From: Acidobacteriota bacterium
Lineage (GTDB): Bacteria > Acidobacteriota > Vicinamibacteria > Fen-336
Reading direction: 5' to 3'
Length of the DNA: 9,962 nucleotides
NCBI GenBank assembly: GCA_003155335.1
Contig: PMCG01000331.1
Coordinates: 3,779-13,740 of the forward strand
Both the position numbers and the translations under genes were made by a program. Each line of letters begins with the position of its first letter. Within the stretch, counting starts at the first letter, position 1. Of this stretch, positions 1 through 5,647 are shown one piece after another. A model generated the notes under the pieces. It was not told the origin of the DNA, did no database searches, and saw only the letters and a list, made by a program, of their open reading frames with translations.

Positions 1-1
1 G

Positions 2-18
2 CGTCGTTGACAACGACG
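2..18. repeat. 17-bp perfect palindrome
   Basis: CGTCGTTG and CAACGACG form 8-bp arms around a single central A. The one-base centre is too tight for a stable RNA hairpin loop, so a dimeric DNA-binding protein site is more likely than a terminator. It sits at the window edge and its target gene cannot be seen. Function is unknown. Confidence 0.45.
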
Positions 19-34
19 TCACAACCGACGTCGC

Positions 35-59
35 GACCGAAGAGGGTTCGGTCCTTCTT
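35..59 (+). terminator. Possible weak terminator hairpin
   Basis: A perfect 7-bp stem, GACCGAA/TTCGGTC (35-41 and 47-53), closes a 5-nt loop and is followed by CTTCTT. The tail is pyrimidine-rich but not a proper T tract. If real, it would stop + strand transcription entering from the left of the window. The minus-strand reading has no T-rich tail, so it is unlikely to serve the gene ending at 213. Confidence 0.3.
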
Positions 60-125
60 GAGAACTATGGGCGCGCCGGCGCTCGGAACGAGCTGTAGAA
101 CTTCCATCCTACTCGTACCCTATGC

Positions 126-191
126 CCCTTCCATGTCGCTTCCCATGGACCGCGCGTCTGCGGAGCCTGCGGTCCGTGGCCCATGGAAGGG
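126..191. repeat. Nested inverted repeats (two-stem hairpin)
   Basis: The outer arms CCCTTCCATG (126-135) and CATGGAAGGG (182-191) are a perfect 10-bp inverted repeat. Nested inside, CCATGGACCGC (143-153) pairs with GCGGTCCGTGG (169-179) over 11 bp with one G-U type mismatch. The internal loop is 7 nt on one side and 2 nt on the other, and the apical loop is 15 nt. The element begins 21 bp beyond the stop codon of the minus-strand outer-membrane gene. It could stabilise or end that mRNA, although no T tract follows it on that strand. Confidence 0.55.
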
Positions 192-212
192 ATGCCGCAT
201 CCTCCCGGCGGA

Positions 213-1124
213 TCAGCGCCCTGTCACCCGGGTCATGCCGCCTTTGCGGGAGAGGTTGACGGCCAGGCCCACCGTGAACTGCCCATCGACCTTGCGCAGG
301 GGATTGGTGACCTTGATGCCGGTGCTCGTGCCGTTCGCCTGGGTGAGATCGAGCTCCTCGACGGCCGGCATGTTGCGGTATTGCACACGCGCGTCCAGCT
401 TGAGCCCCAGAGTGCCTCCCCGCGTGATCGCGACCTCAAGCCCCGCTTGCCCATCGAGCCGGAAGTTCTTCACGGGGGAGAATGCTTGGTCGAAGATGAG
501 CGTGTGGGTGACGGTCGTGGTTGAGGACACCTTCTGCTTGTACGAATAGCTCAGCCGCACGCCCGGGAAGTTGTCCTTGGCCTCGGGGTCGGGGTTCGTG
601 ACCCGGTCGGTCTCCTCGGTCAACGTGGCCGCGACATTGACTTTGAACTCAACGTCCGGCCTCTTCGAGAGGTCGTAGCCGAAACCCGTCATTTCCATGA
701 AGCGCGAGGTGACGCCCGCCGGGTTGTCGCGCGCCCATGAGCCCCCACCGAACCAGTACAGGCTCTCCGTCAGGCGATAGGAATACTGGGCGTCCGTGAA
801 GTAGTTCTCGGCGCTCGTCTTCGACAGGGAGCTCTCCTGAATGGTCATGTTCTGCTGACTTGTGCCGATGGCCGTGCGCGAGGTTTCCGTGGTCTGAGTG
901 CGGACACCACCTGCGTTCATAACGAAGCTGCTACGCAGCCAGTTCTCGGTGAAATTGGCTTTGGCGCCAAGGGTACCGGCTTGCGAGTTGCCGGCGGTCT
1001 GGACCAAGCTCAGGTCGGCCTTGAAAAAGGTCCCGGGCTGATCTGCCGCGAAGACCCGGGCGTTCAGCCCGAACGCCACGAGAGAACTGACGACGCACGC
1101 GGTCTTGGCACACCTTATCGACAT
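213..1124 (-). CDS. Outer-membrane beta-barrel protein, DUF481 (YdiY-like)
   Basis: 303 aa. Residues 1-26 look like a signal peptide (basic start, hydrophobic core ending at L20, cleavage probably after V-F-A). The mature part is built of alternating polar/hydrophobic strands. It begins with a strand followed by T-A-G-N-S-Q (residues 43-48), the typical opening of DUF481 'salt-induced outer membrane protein' barrels, and ends with the strand F-T-V-G-L-A-V-N-L near 283-291. An 11-residue basic/glycine tail follows the last strand, whereas barrels usually end at or near an aromatic residue. The ATG at 1124 is supported by an 8-base SD, AAGGAGGT, 7 nt upstream. The family is known from E. coli YdiY but its biochemical role is not established. 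The gene is divergent from the downstream operon and is probably a separate transcript. The family call is from fold pattern and motif, not from a search. Confidence 0.8.
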   Translation of the reverse strand: MSIRCAKTACVVSSLVAFGLNARVFAADQPGTFFKADLSLVQTAGNSQAGTLGAKANFTENWLRSSFVMNAGGVRTQTTETSRTAIGTSQQNMTIQESSLSKTSAENYFTDAQYSYRLTESLYWFGGGSWARDNPAGVTSRFMEMTGFGYDLSKRPDVEFKVNVAATLTEETDRVTNPDPEAKDNFPGVRLSYSYKQKVSSTTTVTHTLIFDQAFSPVKNFRLDGQAGLEVAITRGGTLGLKLDARVQYRNMPAVEELDLTQANGTSTGIKVTNPLRKVDGQFTVGLAVNLSRKGGMTRVTGR

Positions 1125-1131
1125 GATCGCG

Positions 1132-1139
1132 ACCTCCTT
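1132..1139 (-). promoter_or_regulatory. Strong ribosome binding site for the DUF481 gene
   Basis: The minus strand reads AAGGAGGT, complementary over 8 bases to the 16S rRNA 3' end. It lies 7 nt before the ATG at 1124, which fixes that start codon. Confidence 0.8.
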
Positions 1140-1158
1140 CCCCTCAACCGTCGTTGCA

Positions 1159-1173
1159 GGGCCGACTCGGCCC
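1159..1173. repeat. 15-bp perfect palindrome in leader of DUF481 gene
   Basis: GGGCCGA and TCGGCCC are perfect 7-bp arms around one central base. The site lies between the predicted -10 (1195-1200) and the SD (1132-1139) of the minus-strand gene, so it is positioned as an operator downstream of the start site or as a leader structure. The single-base centre favours a DNA-binding dimer over an RNA hairpin. No regulator is known. Confidence 0.45.
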
Positions 1174-1194
1174 CACCTTCATACGTAGGGCGCA

Positions 1195-1222
1195 ATCATA
1201 ACCGATTTCAAGGGGATGAAAA
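1195..1222 (-). promoter_or_regulatory. Predicted sigma70-type promoter for the DUF481 gene
   Basis: On the minus strand, TTTTCA (1217-1222, 4 of 6 to the -35 consensus) and TATGAT (1195-1200, 5 of 6 to the -10 consensus) are separated by 16 bp. Transcription would start near 1188 and leave a leader of about 64 nt containing the 15-bp palindrome. The rest of the 313-bp divergent region (1125-1437) holds no gene I can support. Confidence 0.4.
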
Positions 1223-1358
1223 TGTGCAACGCCGCGGGCCGCAGCCCGAATTGACCTCGCCACTGCCCGCCCAGCCGCGGCCGGCGCCAGAGTGTCCCCT
1301 CCTCTCCGCCAACCGCGTTCCCACTAGCGGCGTACAGTAGAAAGGGATGCCGGAACGG

Positions 1359-1387
1359 TTGACTGGCGGCGCCCCGCCGTCTAAGTT
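1359..1387 (+). promoter_or_regulatory. Possible promoter of the six-gene operon
   Basis: TTGACT (1359-1364, 5 of 6 to the -35 consensus) is followed after 17 bp by TAAGTT (1382-1387, only 3 of 6 to the -10 consensus). A better -10-like TATAGC at 1387-1392 would need a 22-bp spacer, which is too long. The position, about 45-50 bp ahead of the ATG at 1438, suits an operon promoter. The poor -10 leaves the call weak, and an alternative sigma factor or activator is possible. Confidence 0.33.
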
Positions 1388-1437
1388 ATAGCTATCCGTT
1401 CGGGCCGCACCGTGTCGGCTAGGTTGCCGGGGGGGAC

Positions 1438-3552
1438 ATGGCACTGATCAAGGTCACGGCCGCTAATGCCCTTCCGAGCGTGCGCCAACTCATCGCCGAC
1501 TGCAGGAAGGTGGGCGCCGACGCAGGCGCCCTTCCCACCACCGAGTGCATCAACCGCGGTCTCGACGGCCTCGATGCCTTCTGCGCGGGTCGTCATCTGG
1601 ACGTCGAGATGGTGCGCGTGGGCGCGGTGGGGTCTGACACGGCCGGACGGGTGGCGGCGTGGGTCGGCGCAGGGCTGACGGCGCAGCACGTGACAGGGGA
1701 AACGCCAGGACTAATCGTCGTCGAGAGGCCGGGCTCGTTCGCACTCCGCGTCTGTTCCCGCGCCGCGGTGCCGGGCCTGCCGCTGGCGGCCGGAGCGCCG
1801 AGAGCCCCTATCCTGCTCGTGGTCTCGCTGCTCGGGGCCTCCGACGAGGCGACGCGCGCGGCTGTCGACGCGGCTGCACAAGATCGGCCTCTGGTGTTCG
1901 TGATCGGGCCACCGCTGCCGGCGGTCGAAGAAATCCACCGACGCGTGGTCGCCCGCGCGCAAGCGTGCGAGCGCTTGATCTCAACGACGCTGTCGGAGGA
2001 CGGGCTCGGCGCATTCTTGTCGTCGCCGCCATGGGACGGCCGCATCGAGGTCCTGCGGGCTCAGTCTGCGGCGGCGGGCATCGAGTCGCTCGTGACGGCG
2101 TTCACTCTCGGCCTCGAGGCGCAGACTCGAGAAACGCGTGTGCGGCGTCAGGTCGCACAGCAGAGGCTCGCGCGTTTCCAGTCCAAGGGCCCTTCGGCAA
2201 CGCCGTCGGCGACGCCGGCGGAACTGCTGAGCGCGGTCAAGTCGCGTGTGCAACGCATGTTCTCCGAGTTCGAGAGAGGGGCGGCCGACCGGCTGCAAGA
2301 GCTGCTGGGGTACCCCGCGGGTTCGTTGATGCGCGAGATCGACGAACGGCTGAACGCCTTCTCCGAGCTGGACCACGAGGAACGCGCGGGCAAGCTGGCC
2401 ACGCGTGTTCCGCCTGCGTTCGAGCAGGAGCTCGGTAAGTCGATTCGAGAGCGTGTCGGCCGCCACCTCATGGCGGACGTGGTGGCGATCAATGACCTCT
2501 TCCGCCTGCTGGGCCAGGAGATCGAGCGCATGCTGGCCGAGGCCGAGGGGCCGCCGGTCGTTCTGAACTTCGACTATTTGACCGAAGAGCGCGTGCGCAA
2601 GCTCCTTGTCGCATACGCGTCATTCCAGAGCTCGTATCGCGGCGAGATGGCGCGTCCGGGATTCGAGGAGTACTTCGCCTCGGTGCGAAAGTACGCCATG
2701 CTGCTCGTCATGGGCGCGTCGATGTTCGGCCTGTCGTCCTACGTACGGCTCTATCGCGAGTACACGATCCCGATCACGGTCATGTTGGTGTTGTTCGGCA
2801 CCGCGAGCGTCGTCAGCTCGACACGCACTGAGCGCGCGGAGAACATGGAGCGTGAGCTGGAGGCAGCGCGGGCTTCGATGCGGCCGGAGCTCAAGCGGAT
2901 CCTGAGCGACATCCAGAAGCAGTGGACGACGACGCTCACGCAATACCTTGCGGAACAGTCTCCCGCTATCCTCGAGCTGGTGGACGGCGCGTTCAAGGCC
3001 CACCAAGTGCGGCGTGAGAGCGCAGTGGTGCCGGAGCGCGACCGCTTGCAGCGGCAGGTTCAGGCGCTCGACGCGCTCGACAAGCGTCTGCCTTTGACCA
3101 CGAAGGCGAGAGACGCGTTCTCGACGTCGCTGGCACAGGTGAAGAGCGATCTTCGTCAGGCGCTGACCGCTCCGCCAGCCCCGGCTGCTGCTGCACGACC
3201 GGCAACGGCTGCCGCGCAGCCGTCGTCGTCGGCCGGCGCAGCCGCGAGTGGCGCTGCTGCCGCCGCCGCTGCTGCCGCCGCAGCAGCACAGGCAGCAGCG
3301 CAAGCGCCGTCGCCGGCGCGCGAACGCATGGCCGCGCTCCAGGCGAAGATGGCGGAAGCGCGCGGGGCTGCGCAGGCGGGTGGCGCCGCTGGCGGCGACA
3401 AGGGTGAACCTGCCGCTCTCTCTCCAGCGCGTCAGAAGCTGGAAGCGCTCAAGGCGAAGCTGGCCGCGTCCAAAGGGGGAACACCTGCGGCACCGGCTGC
3501 CGAGGCCAAGCCAGAAAGCGCCAAACCCAGCCAAGGCACGGGGCAGTCATGA
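1438..3552 (+). CDS. Large helical membrane-hairpin protein, first gene of operon
   Basis: 704 aa; I do not recognise the family. Residues 1-225 look like an alpha/beta domain, with hydrophobic strands around 124-131 and 152-157 (ending V-I-G-P-P), but no Walker A motif. Residues 226-415 are almost wholly helical and charged. Two hydrophobic segments (about 417-435 and 442-460) separated by a short polar turn form a likely membrane hairpin. Residues 465-578 are helical and coiled-coil-like. The tail (579-704) is Ala/Pro-rich with a run of 12 alanines (606-617) and two copies of an S-P-A-R helix (625-643, 662-680). There is no signal peptide, so both ends are probably cytoplasmic. The outline of an alpha/beta domain, helical stalk, membrane hairpin and helical stalk recalls bacterial dynamin-like proteins without a working G domain, but this is only a shape resemblance. 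The SD before the ATG is poor (G-rich only). The stop overlaps the next start by 4 bp, so the Hsp70-like protein is probably its translational partner. Confidence 0.85.
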   Translation: MALIKVTAANALPSVRQLIADCRKVGADAGALPTTECINRGLDGLDAFCAGRHLDVEMVRVGAVGSDTAGRVAAWVGAGLTAQHVTGETPGLIVVERPGSFALRVCSRAAVPGLPLAAGAPRAPILLVVSLLGASDEATRAAVDAAAQDRPLVFVIGPPLPAVEEIHRRVVARAQACERLISTTLSEDGLGAFLSSPPWDGRIEVLRAQSAAAGIESLVTAFTLGLEAQTRETRVRRQVAQQRLARFQSKGPSATPSATPAELLSAVKSRVQRMFSEFERGAADRLQELLGYPAGSLMREIDERLNAFSELDHEERAGKLATRVPPAFEQELGKSIRERVGRHLMADVVAINDLFRLLGQEIERMLAEAEGPPVVLNFDYLTEERVRKLLVAYASFQSSYRGEMARPGFEEYFASVRKYAMLLVMGASMFGLSSYVRLYREYTIPITVMLVLFGTASVVSSTRTERAENMERELEAARASMRPELKRILSDIQKQWTTTLTQYLAEQSPAILELVDGAFKAHQVRRESAVVPERDRLQRQVQALDALDKRLPLTTKARDAFSTSLAQVKSDLRQALTAPPAPAAAARPATAAAQPSSSAGAAASGAAAAAAAAAAAAQAAAQAPSPARERMAALQAKMAEARGAAQAGGAAGGDKGEPAALSPARQKLEALKAKLAASKGGTPAAPAAEAKPESAKPSQGTGQS
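2686..2817 (+). other. Predicted two-helix membrane hairpin in the 704-aa protein
   Basis: This codes residues about 417-460: a first apolar stretch rich in M, L, V, A and G, a short turn containing Y, R and E (436-441), and a second apolar stretch (442-460). Charged residues flank both ends. The even number of segments and the absence of a signal peptide suggest both long helical domains stay on the cytoplasmic face. Confidence 0.6.
3310..3477 (+). repeat. Duplicated S-P-A-R helix motif in the Ala-rich tail
   Basis: Residues 625-643 and 662-680 of the 704-aa protein share the pattern S-P-A-R-x4-A-L-x-A-K-x-A, each ending in a basic residue and G. The start-to-start spacing is 37 residues. 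Between them lies a Gly/Ala-rich linker. The two short amphipathic basic helices look like repeated interaction sites on a flexible tail. What they bind is unknown. Confidence 0.55.
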
Positions 3553-5072
3553 GGATAGGGATAGAGCTGGGCGCGACCGACTGCTGCATCGCGCGCATCG
3601 ACAGCGACCTGCATCCATCGCTCGTTCCCGATCAGAACGACGCCGAAGCGTTCCACACGCCATCCGTGGTGCACGTGTTTGCGAACGGCGCTGTCGTGGG
3701 GACTTTGGCTGAGCAGCTTCTCGAATGCGATCCAGGCGCCCCGGCCGTCCGGGGCGTTAGCCAGCGCTGGGGAGAGACAGAACCTGTTCAGACCGACGAG
3801 AACGGCGACAAGTGGTACGCCGAGGGCATCGCCGCCTTGCTGCTGAAGAAGCTACGCATCGACGTCGAGTCGCAAGACTCCTCCAGCATGGAAGGGGCGG
3901 TGATAGCCGTCCCAGCGGGCCTCGGCGACTCCCAGCGGCAGGCGGCGCTCTCGGCCTGCGCGCTGGCCGACATCCCGGTCTATGGGCTGATCGAGGAGCC
4001 GGTGGCCACGGCGCTGCACTACGGTGTCGCGGCCGGCGCGGGTCGCGAGACGGTCCTGATCTGGGACCTTGGCGGTTCTTCGGTGGATGTGACGCTCTTG
4101 GCCTCGGACGCGTCCGGCCTCAGGCCTCTGCGAACCGGCGGGCTGCGTGACAAGGGCGGGCGCAAGATCGACGAGCACATCGGCGCGATCATCCTCGCGC
4201 AGTTCCAACGCGCGCTCGGGTCTCCTCTGGTCAAGGGCGCACGCAGCCAGATCGAGCTGCAACGCGCATCGGCGGAGATCAAGCATGAGCTCTTCGCTCC
4301 TGACTGCTCGGCGGTGCGAAGGCCCGTGATGCTGGGCGGCGTGGTGGTGGAGGTCGAAGTCGCGCTGAGCGAGGTGCTGCCGGTGCTCAAGGGCTTGCTG
4401 GACGAGGTCGCGGCCTCGTCCGAGCAATGCCTCAAGGATGCGGGCGTGGCGAAGAAGGACCTCGCCAAGGTCCTCCTCGCCGGTGGCACCGCTCTCGTGC
4501 CGGCCGTCCAGGCGCGGGCGCGCGAGATCTTTCCAGATGCACAGGTCCTCTGTCGCGAACCCGACCGCGCCGTGGCCTGTGGCGCAGCCCTGCACGCGGC
4601 GCAACTGGGCCCAGGGGCCTCGGTCATGGCGCTGTCCTCCGAGCTAAAAGGCCTGACAGGCTATGCCGTCGGGATCCGGACCCTGGACGCGGCCACGGAG
4701 CGAACGGGGGTGGACACGCTCATCAAGAAGAACATGCTGCTGCCGGCCAGGGCGCAAAAAACCTACTACACGACGCGTCGGCGCCAGGAGCGGCTTGTGC
4801 TCGACTGTGTGCAGGTGTCGGAATCTGGCGAGGCGACGGCGAGCCTCGGCCACGTCGTCGTCGGCCCGCTCCAGGCAGAGCGCAGCAATCATCCTATCGA
4901 GGTGACGGCGGTGTATCGCGAGGACGGTACCGTGAAGCTCGTGGCGTACGACGGACAGACAGGCGCCGAGTTCGAAGAGGTTTTCGGAGGCGACCGCCAG
5001 GGCGTCACCCAGCGTCTGGCGACGCAGCGGGTCCTCGTGCGCGGCATTGTCGTGAACGGTGTGATCGCGTGA
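3549..5072 (+). CDS. Hsp70-like (DnaK family) ATPase without C-terminal lid
   Basis: 507 aa. The actin-like ATPase core is complete: phosphate-1 motif G-I-E-L-G-A-T-D (4-11), T-P-S-V-V (37-41), V-P-A-x5-Q-R-Q-A (121-132), E-E-P-V-A-T-A-L (149-156), phosphate-2 motif D-L-G-G-S-S-V-D (173-180), G-G-R-K-I-D (203-208), and the adenosine motif L-A-G-G-T with D-R-A-V-A-C-G-A-A (310-314, 339-347). Residues about 365-505 match the Hsp70 beta substrate-binding domain (K-N-M-L-L-P near 394 and a later E-V-T-A strand). The protein stops there, whereas DnaK is about 640 aa and ends in a helical lid. DnaK Asp8, Thr199 and probably Lys70 are replaced by Glu6, Ser178 and Arg68, and the usual D-V-L-L-L-D linker is absent. 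ATP turnover or allostery may therefore be altered. It is cytoplasmic, has no signal peptide, and overlaps the upstream gene by 4 bp (ATGA). Neighbour D carries a J-domain-like segment, a possible co-chaperone. Confidence 0.92.
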   Translation: MRIGIELGATDCCIARIDSDLHPSLVPDQNDAEAFHTPSVVHVFANGAVVGTLAEQLLECDPGAPAVRGVSQRWGETEPVQTDENGDKWYAEGIAALLLKKLRIDVESQDSSSMEGAVIAVPAGLGDSQRQAALSACALADIPVYGLIEEPVATALHYGVAAGAGRETVLIWDLGGSSVDVTLLASDASGLRPLRTGGLRDKGGRKIDEHIGAIILAQFQRALGSPLVKGARSQIELQRASAEIKHELFAPDCSAVRRPVMLGGVVVEVEVALSEVLPVLKGLLDEVAASSEQCLKDAGVAKKDLAKVLLAGGTALVPAVQARAREIFPDAQVLCREPDRAVACGAALHAAQLGPGASVMALSSELKGLTGYAVGIRTLDAATERTGVDTLIKKNMLLPARAQKTYYTTRRRQERLVLDCVQVSESGEATASLGHVVVGPLQAERSNHPIEVTAVYREDGTVKLVAYDGQTGAEFEEVFGGDRQGVTQRLATQRVLVRGIVVNGVIA

Positions 5073-5073
5073 G

Positions 5074-5079
5074 AGGAGG
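5074..5079 (+). promoter_or_regulatory. Ribosome binding site of the 176-aa gene
   Basis: AGGAGG lies 9 nt before the ATG at 5089, immediately after the Hsp70-like stop codon. It supports this start and tight coupling within the operon. Confidence 0.75.
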
Positions 5080-5088
5080 ACGGCGTCG

Positions 5089-5619
5089 ATGAGTCACGCC
5101 AAGGCAGCACCCGACAGCGGAGGGGGCAAGAAGCGCGCTCGCTCGCTCGTCGTTCCCGTCCTGGCTGCCGTCGCAGCGTGCTTGCTGTTCATCGCGAACG
5201 TCGTCCTCTTCGTGGGCTGGTTCAGAACGAAGCACGAGCTCGGGAGCTTAGAGAAGGAGAAGACGCAACTAGCGTCGAGCAATCGGGCCTTGGCAGACGC
5301 GTACAATCTGCTGCACAACAAGAAAGTGCAAGTCTGCAACAAGAGCCCCGCGGACGTGACAGTCCACTGGTTGTCGGTGGTCTACGAGGATGGCGGGCGG
5401 TTGAAGTCCTTCGACAGTCAGCGCTGCGAGGATTGGGCGCCGGTCGTCGTGAAGAACGGGGCCAGCCGTATGCTGACCCTGAGCTCCACGCAGGAGGGCT
5501 GCAACTGGAACGGATCGGTCGTCTTCTTCGCCATGCACTACAGTCGGGGCGAGACTCAGACCTACCGCGACGCTGGCGCGTGGACGGGTTTTGACAAGGA
5601 CTGCTACACGGTCCAGTGA
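5089..5619 (+). CDS. Membrane-anchored coiled-coil protein with four-cysteine domain
   Basis: 176 aa; I do not recognise the family. A short basic cytoplasmic N-terminus (K14, K15, R16, R18) precedes one membrane helix (about 20-44). A short coiled-coil-like heptad region follows (47-77), then an extracytoplasmic beta-rich domain (78-176). The positive-inside rule puts the C-terminus in the periplasm. The domain has exactly four cysteines (C83, C113, C138, C172), a conserved W94, and the motif C-N-W-N-G (138-142). The same domain ends the next gene, with the C113-C138 spacing of 25 residues preserved exactly. Two disulfides are plausible after export. It starts 16 bp after the Hsp70-like gene and is followed 28 bp later by the FHA gene. 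With a membrane anchor, a coiled coil for dimerisation and an external sensor or adaptor domain, it could form hetero-oligomers with its paralogous neighbour. Confidence 0.85.
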   Translation: MSHAKAAPDSGGGKKRARSLVVPVLAAVAACLLFIANVVLFVGWFRTKHELGSLEKEKTQLASSNRALADAYNLLHNKKVQVCNKSPADVTVHWLSVVYEDGGRLKSFDSQRCEDWAPVVVKNGASRMLTLSSTQEGCNWNGSVVFFAMHYSRGETQTYRDAGAWTGFDKDCYTVQ

Positions 5620-5630
5620 GATCGACACAC

Positions 5631-5638
5631 GGAAGGGG
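5631..5638 (+). promoter_or_regulatory. Ribosome binding site fixing a GTG start
   Basis: GGAAGGGG lies 9 nt before the GTG at 5648. The alternative TTG at 5591 sits inside the previous gene, has no such site, and would add 19 residues that are not part of the FHA fold. The GTG is therefore preferred. Confidence 0.6.
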
Positions 5639-5647
5639 CGGGCGAAC

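Larger units (their letters stand above)
1..212. other. Non-coding 5' edge rich in inverted repeats
   Basis: I see no convincing gene here. A + strand reading frame that starts near position 7 and continues into the next gene is antisense to the outer-membrane protein and has no protein-like features. The stretch lies downstream of the minus-strand gene that ends at 213. It contains three separate inverted-repeat structures (2-18, 35-53 and 126-191), each listed on its own. The left flank of the window may carry a + strand gene ending just outside it. Confidence 0.6.

Noticed and set aside
7..549. + strand open frame of 180 codons at the left edge
   Set aside because: It is mostly antisense to the signal-peptide-bearing outer-membrane gene, has no ribosome site, and its translation has no recognisable features.
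1235..1248. Small CGGGC/GCCCG hairpin in the divergent intergenic region
   Set aside because: A 5-bp GC stem is expected by chance at this base composition and has no adjacent T tract.
3253..3300. Alanine codon run as a microsatellite
   Set aside because: Codons are mixed GCT, GCC and GCA and it lies in frame in a low-complexity tail, so it is a protein feature rather than a DNA repeat element.
2620..3534. Long minus-strand open frame (304 codons) opposite the 704-aa gene
   Set aside because: Its translation is Arg/Leu/Ser-rich with no domain, signal or ribosome site. It arises from high GC opposite a gene with clear protein features.
5591..5647. TTG start 57 nt upstream for the FHA protein
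   Set aside because: It would overlap the previous gene and add residues before the FHA fold. The GTG at 5648 has a well-spaced ribosome site.
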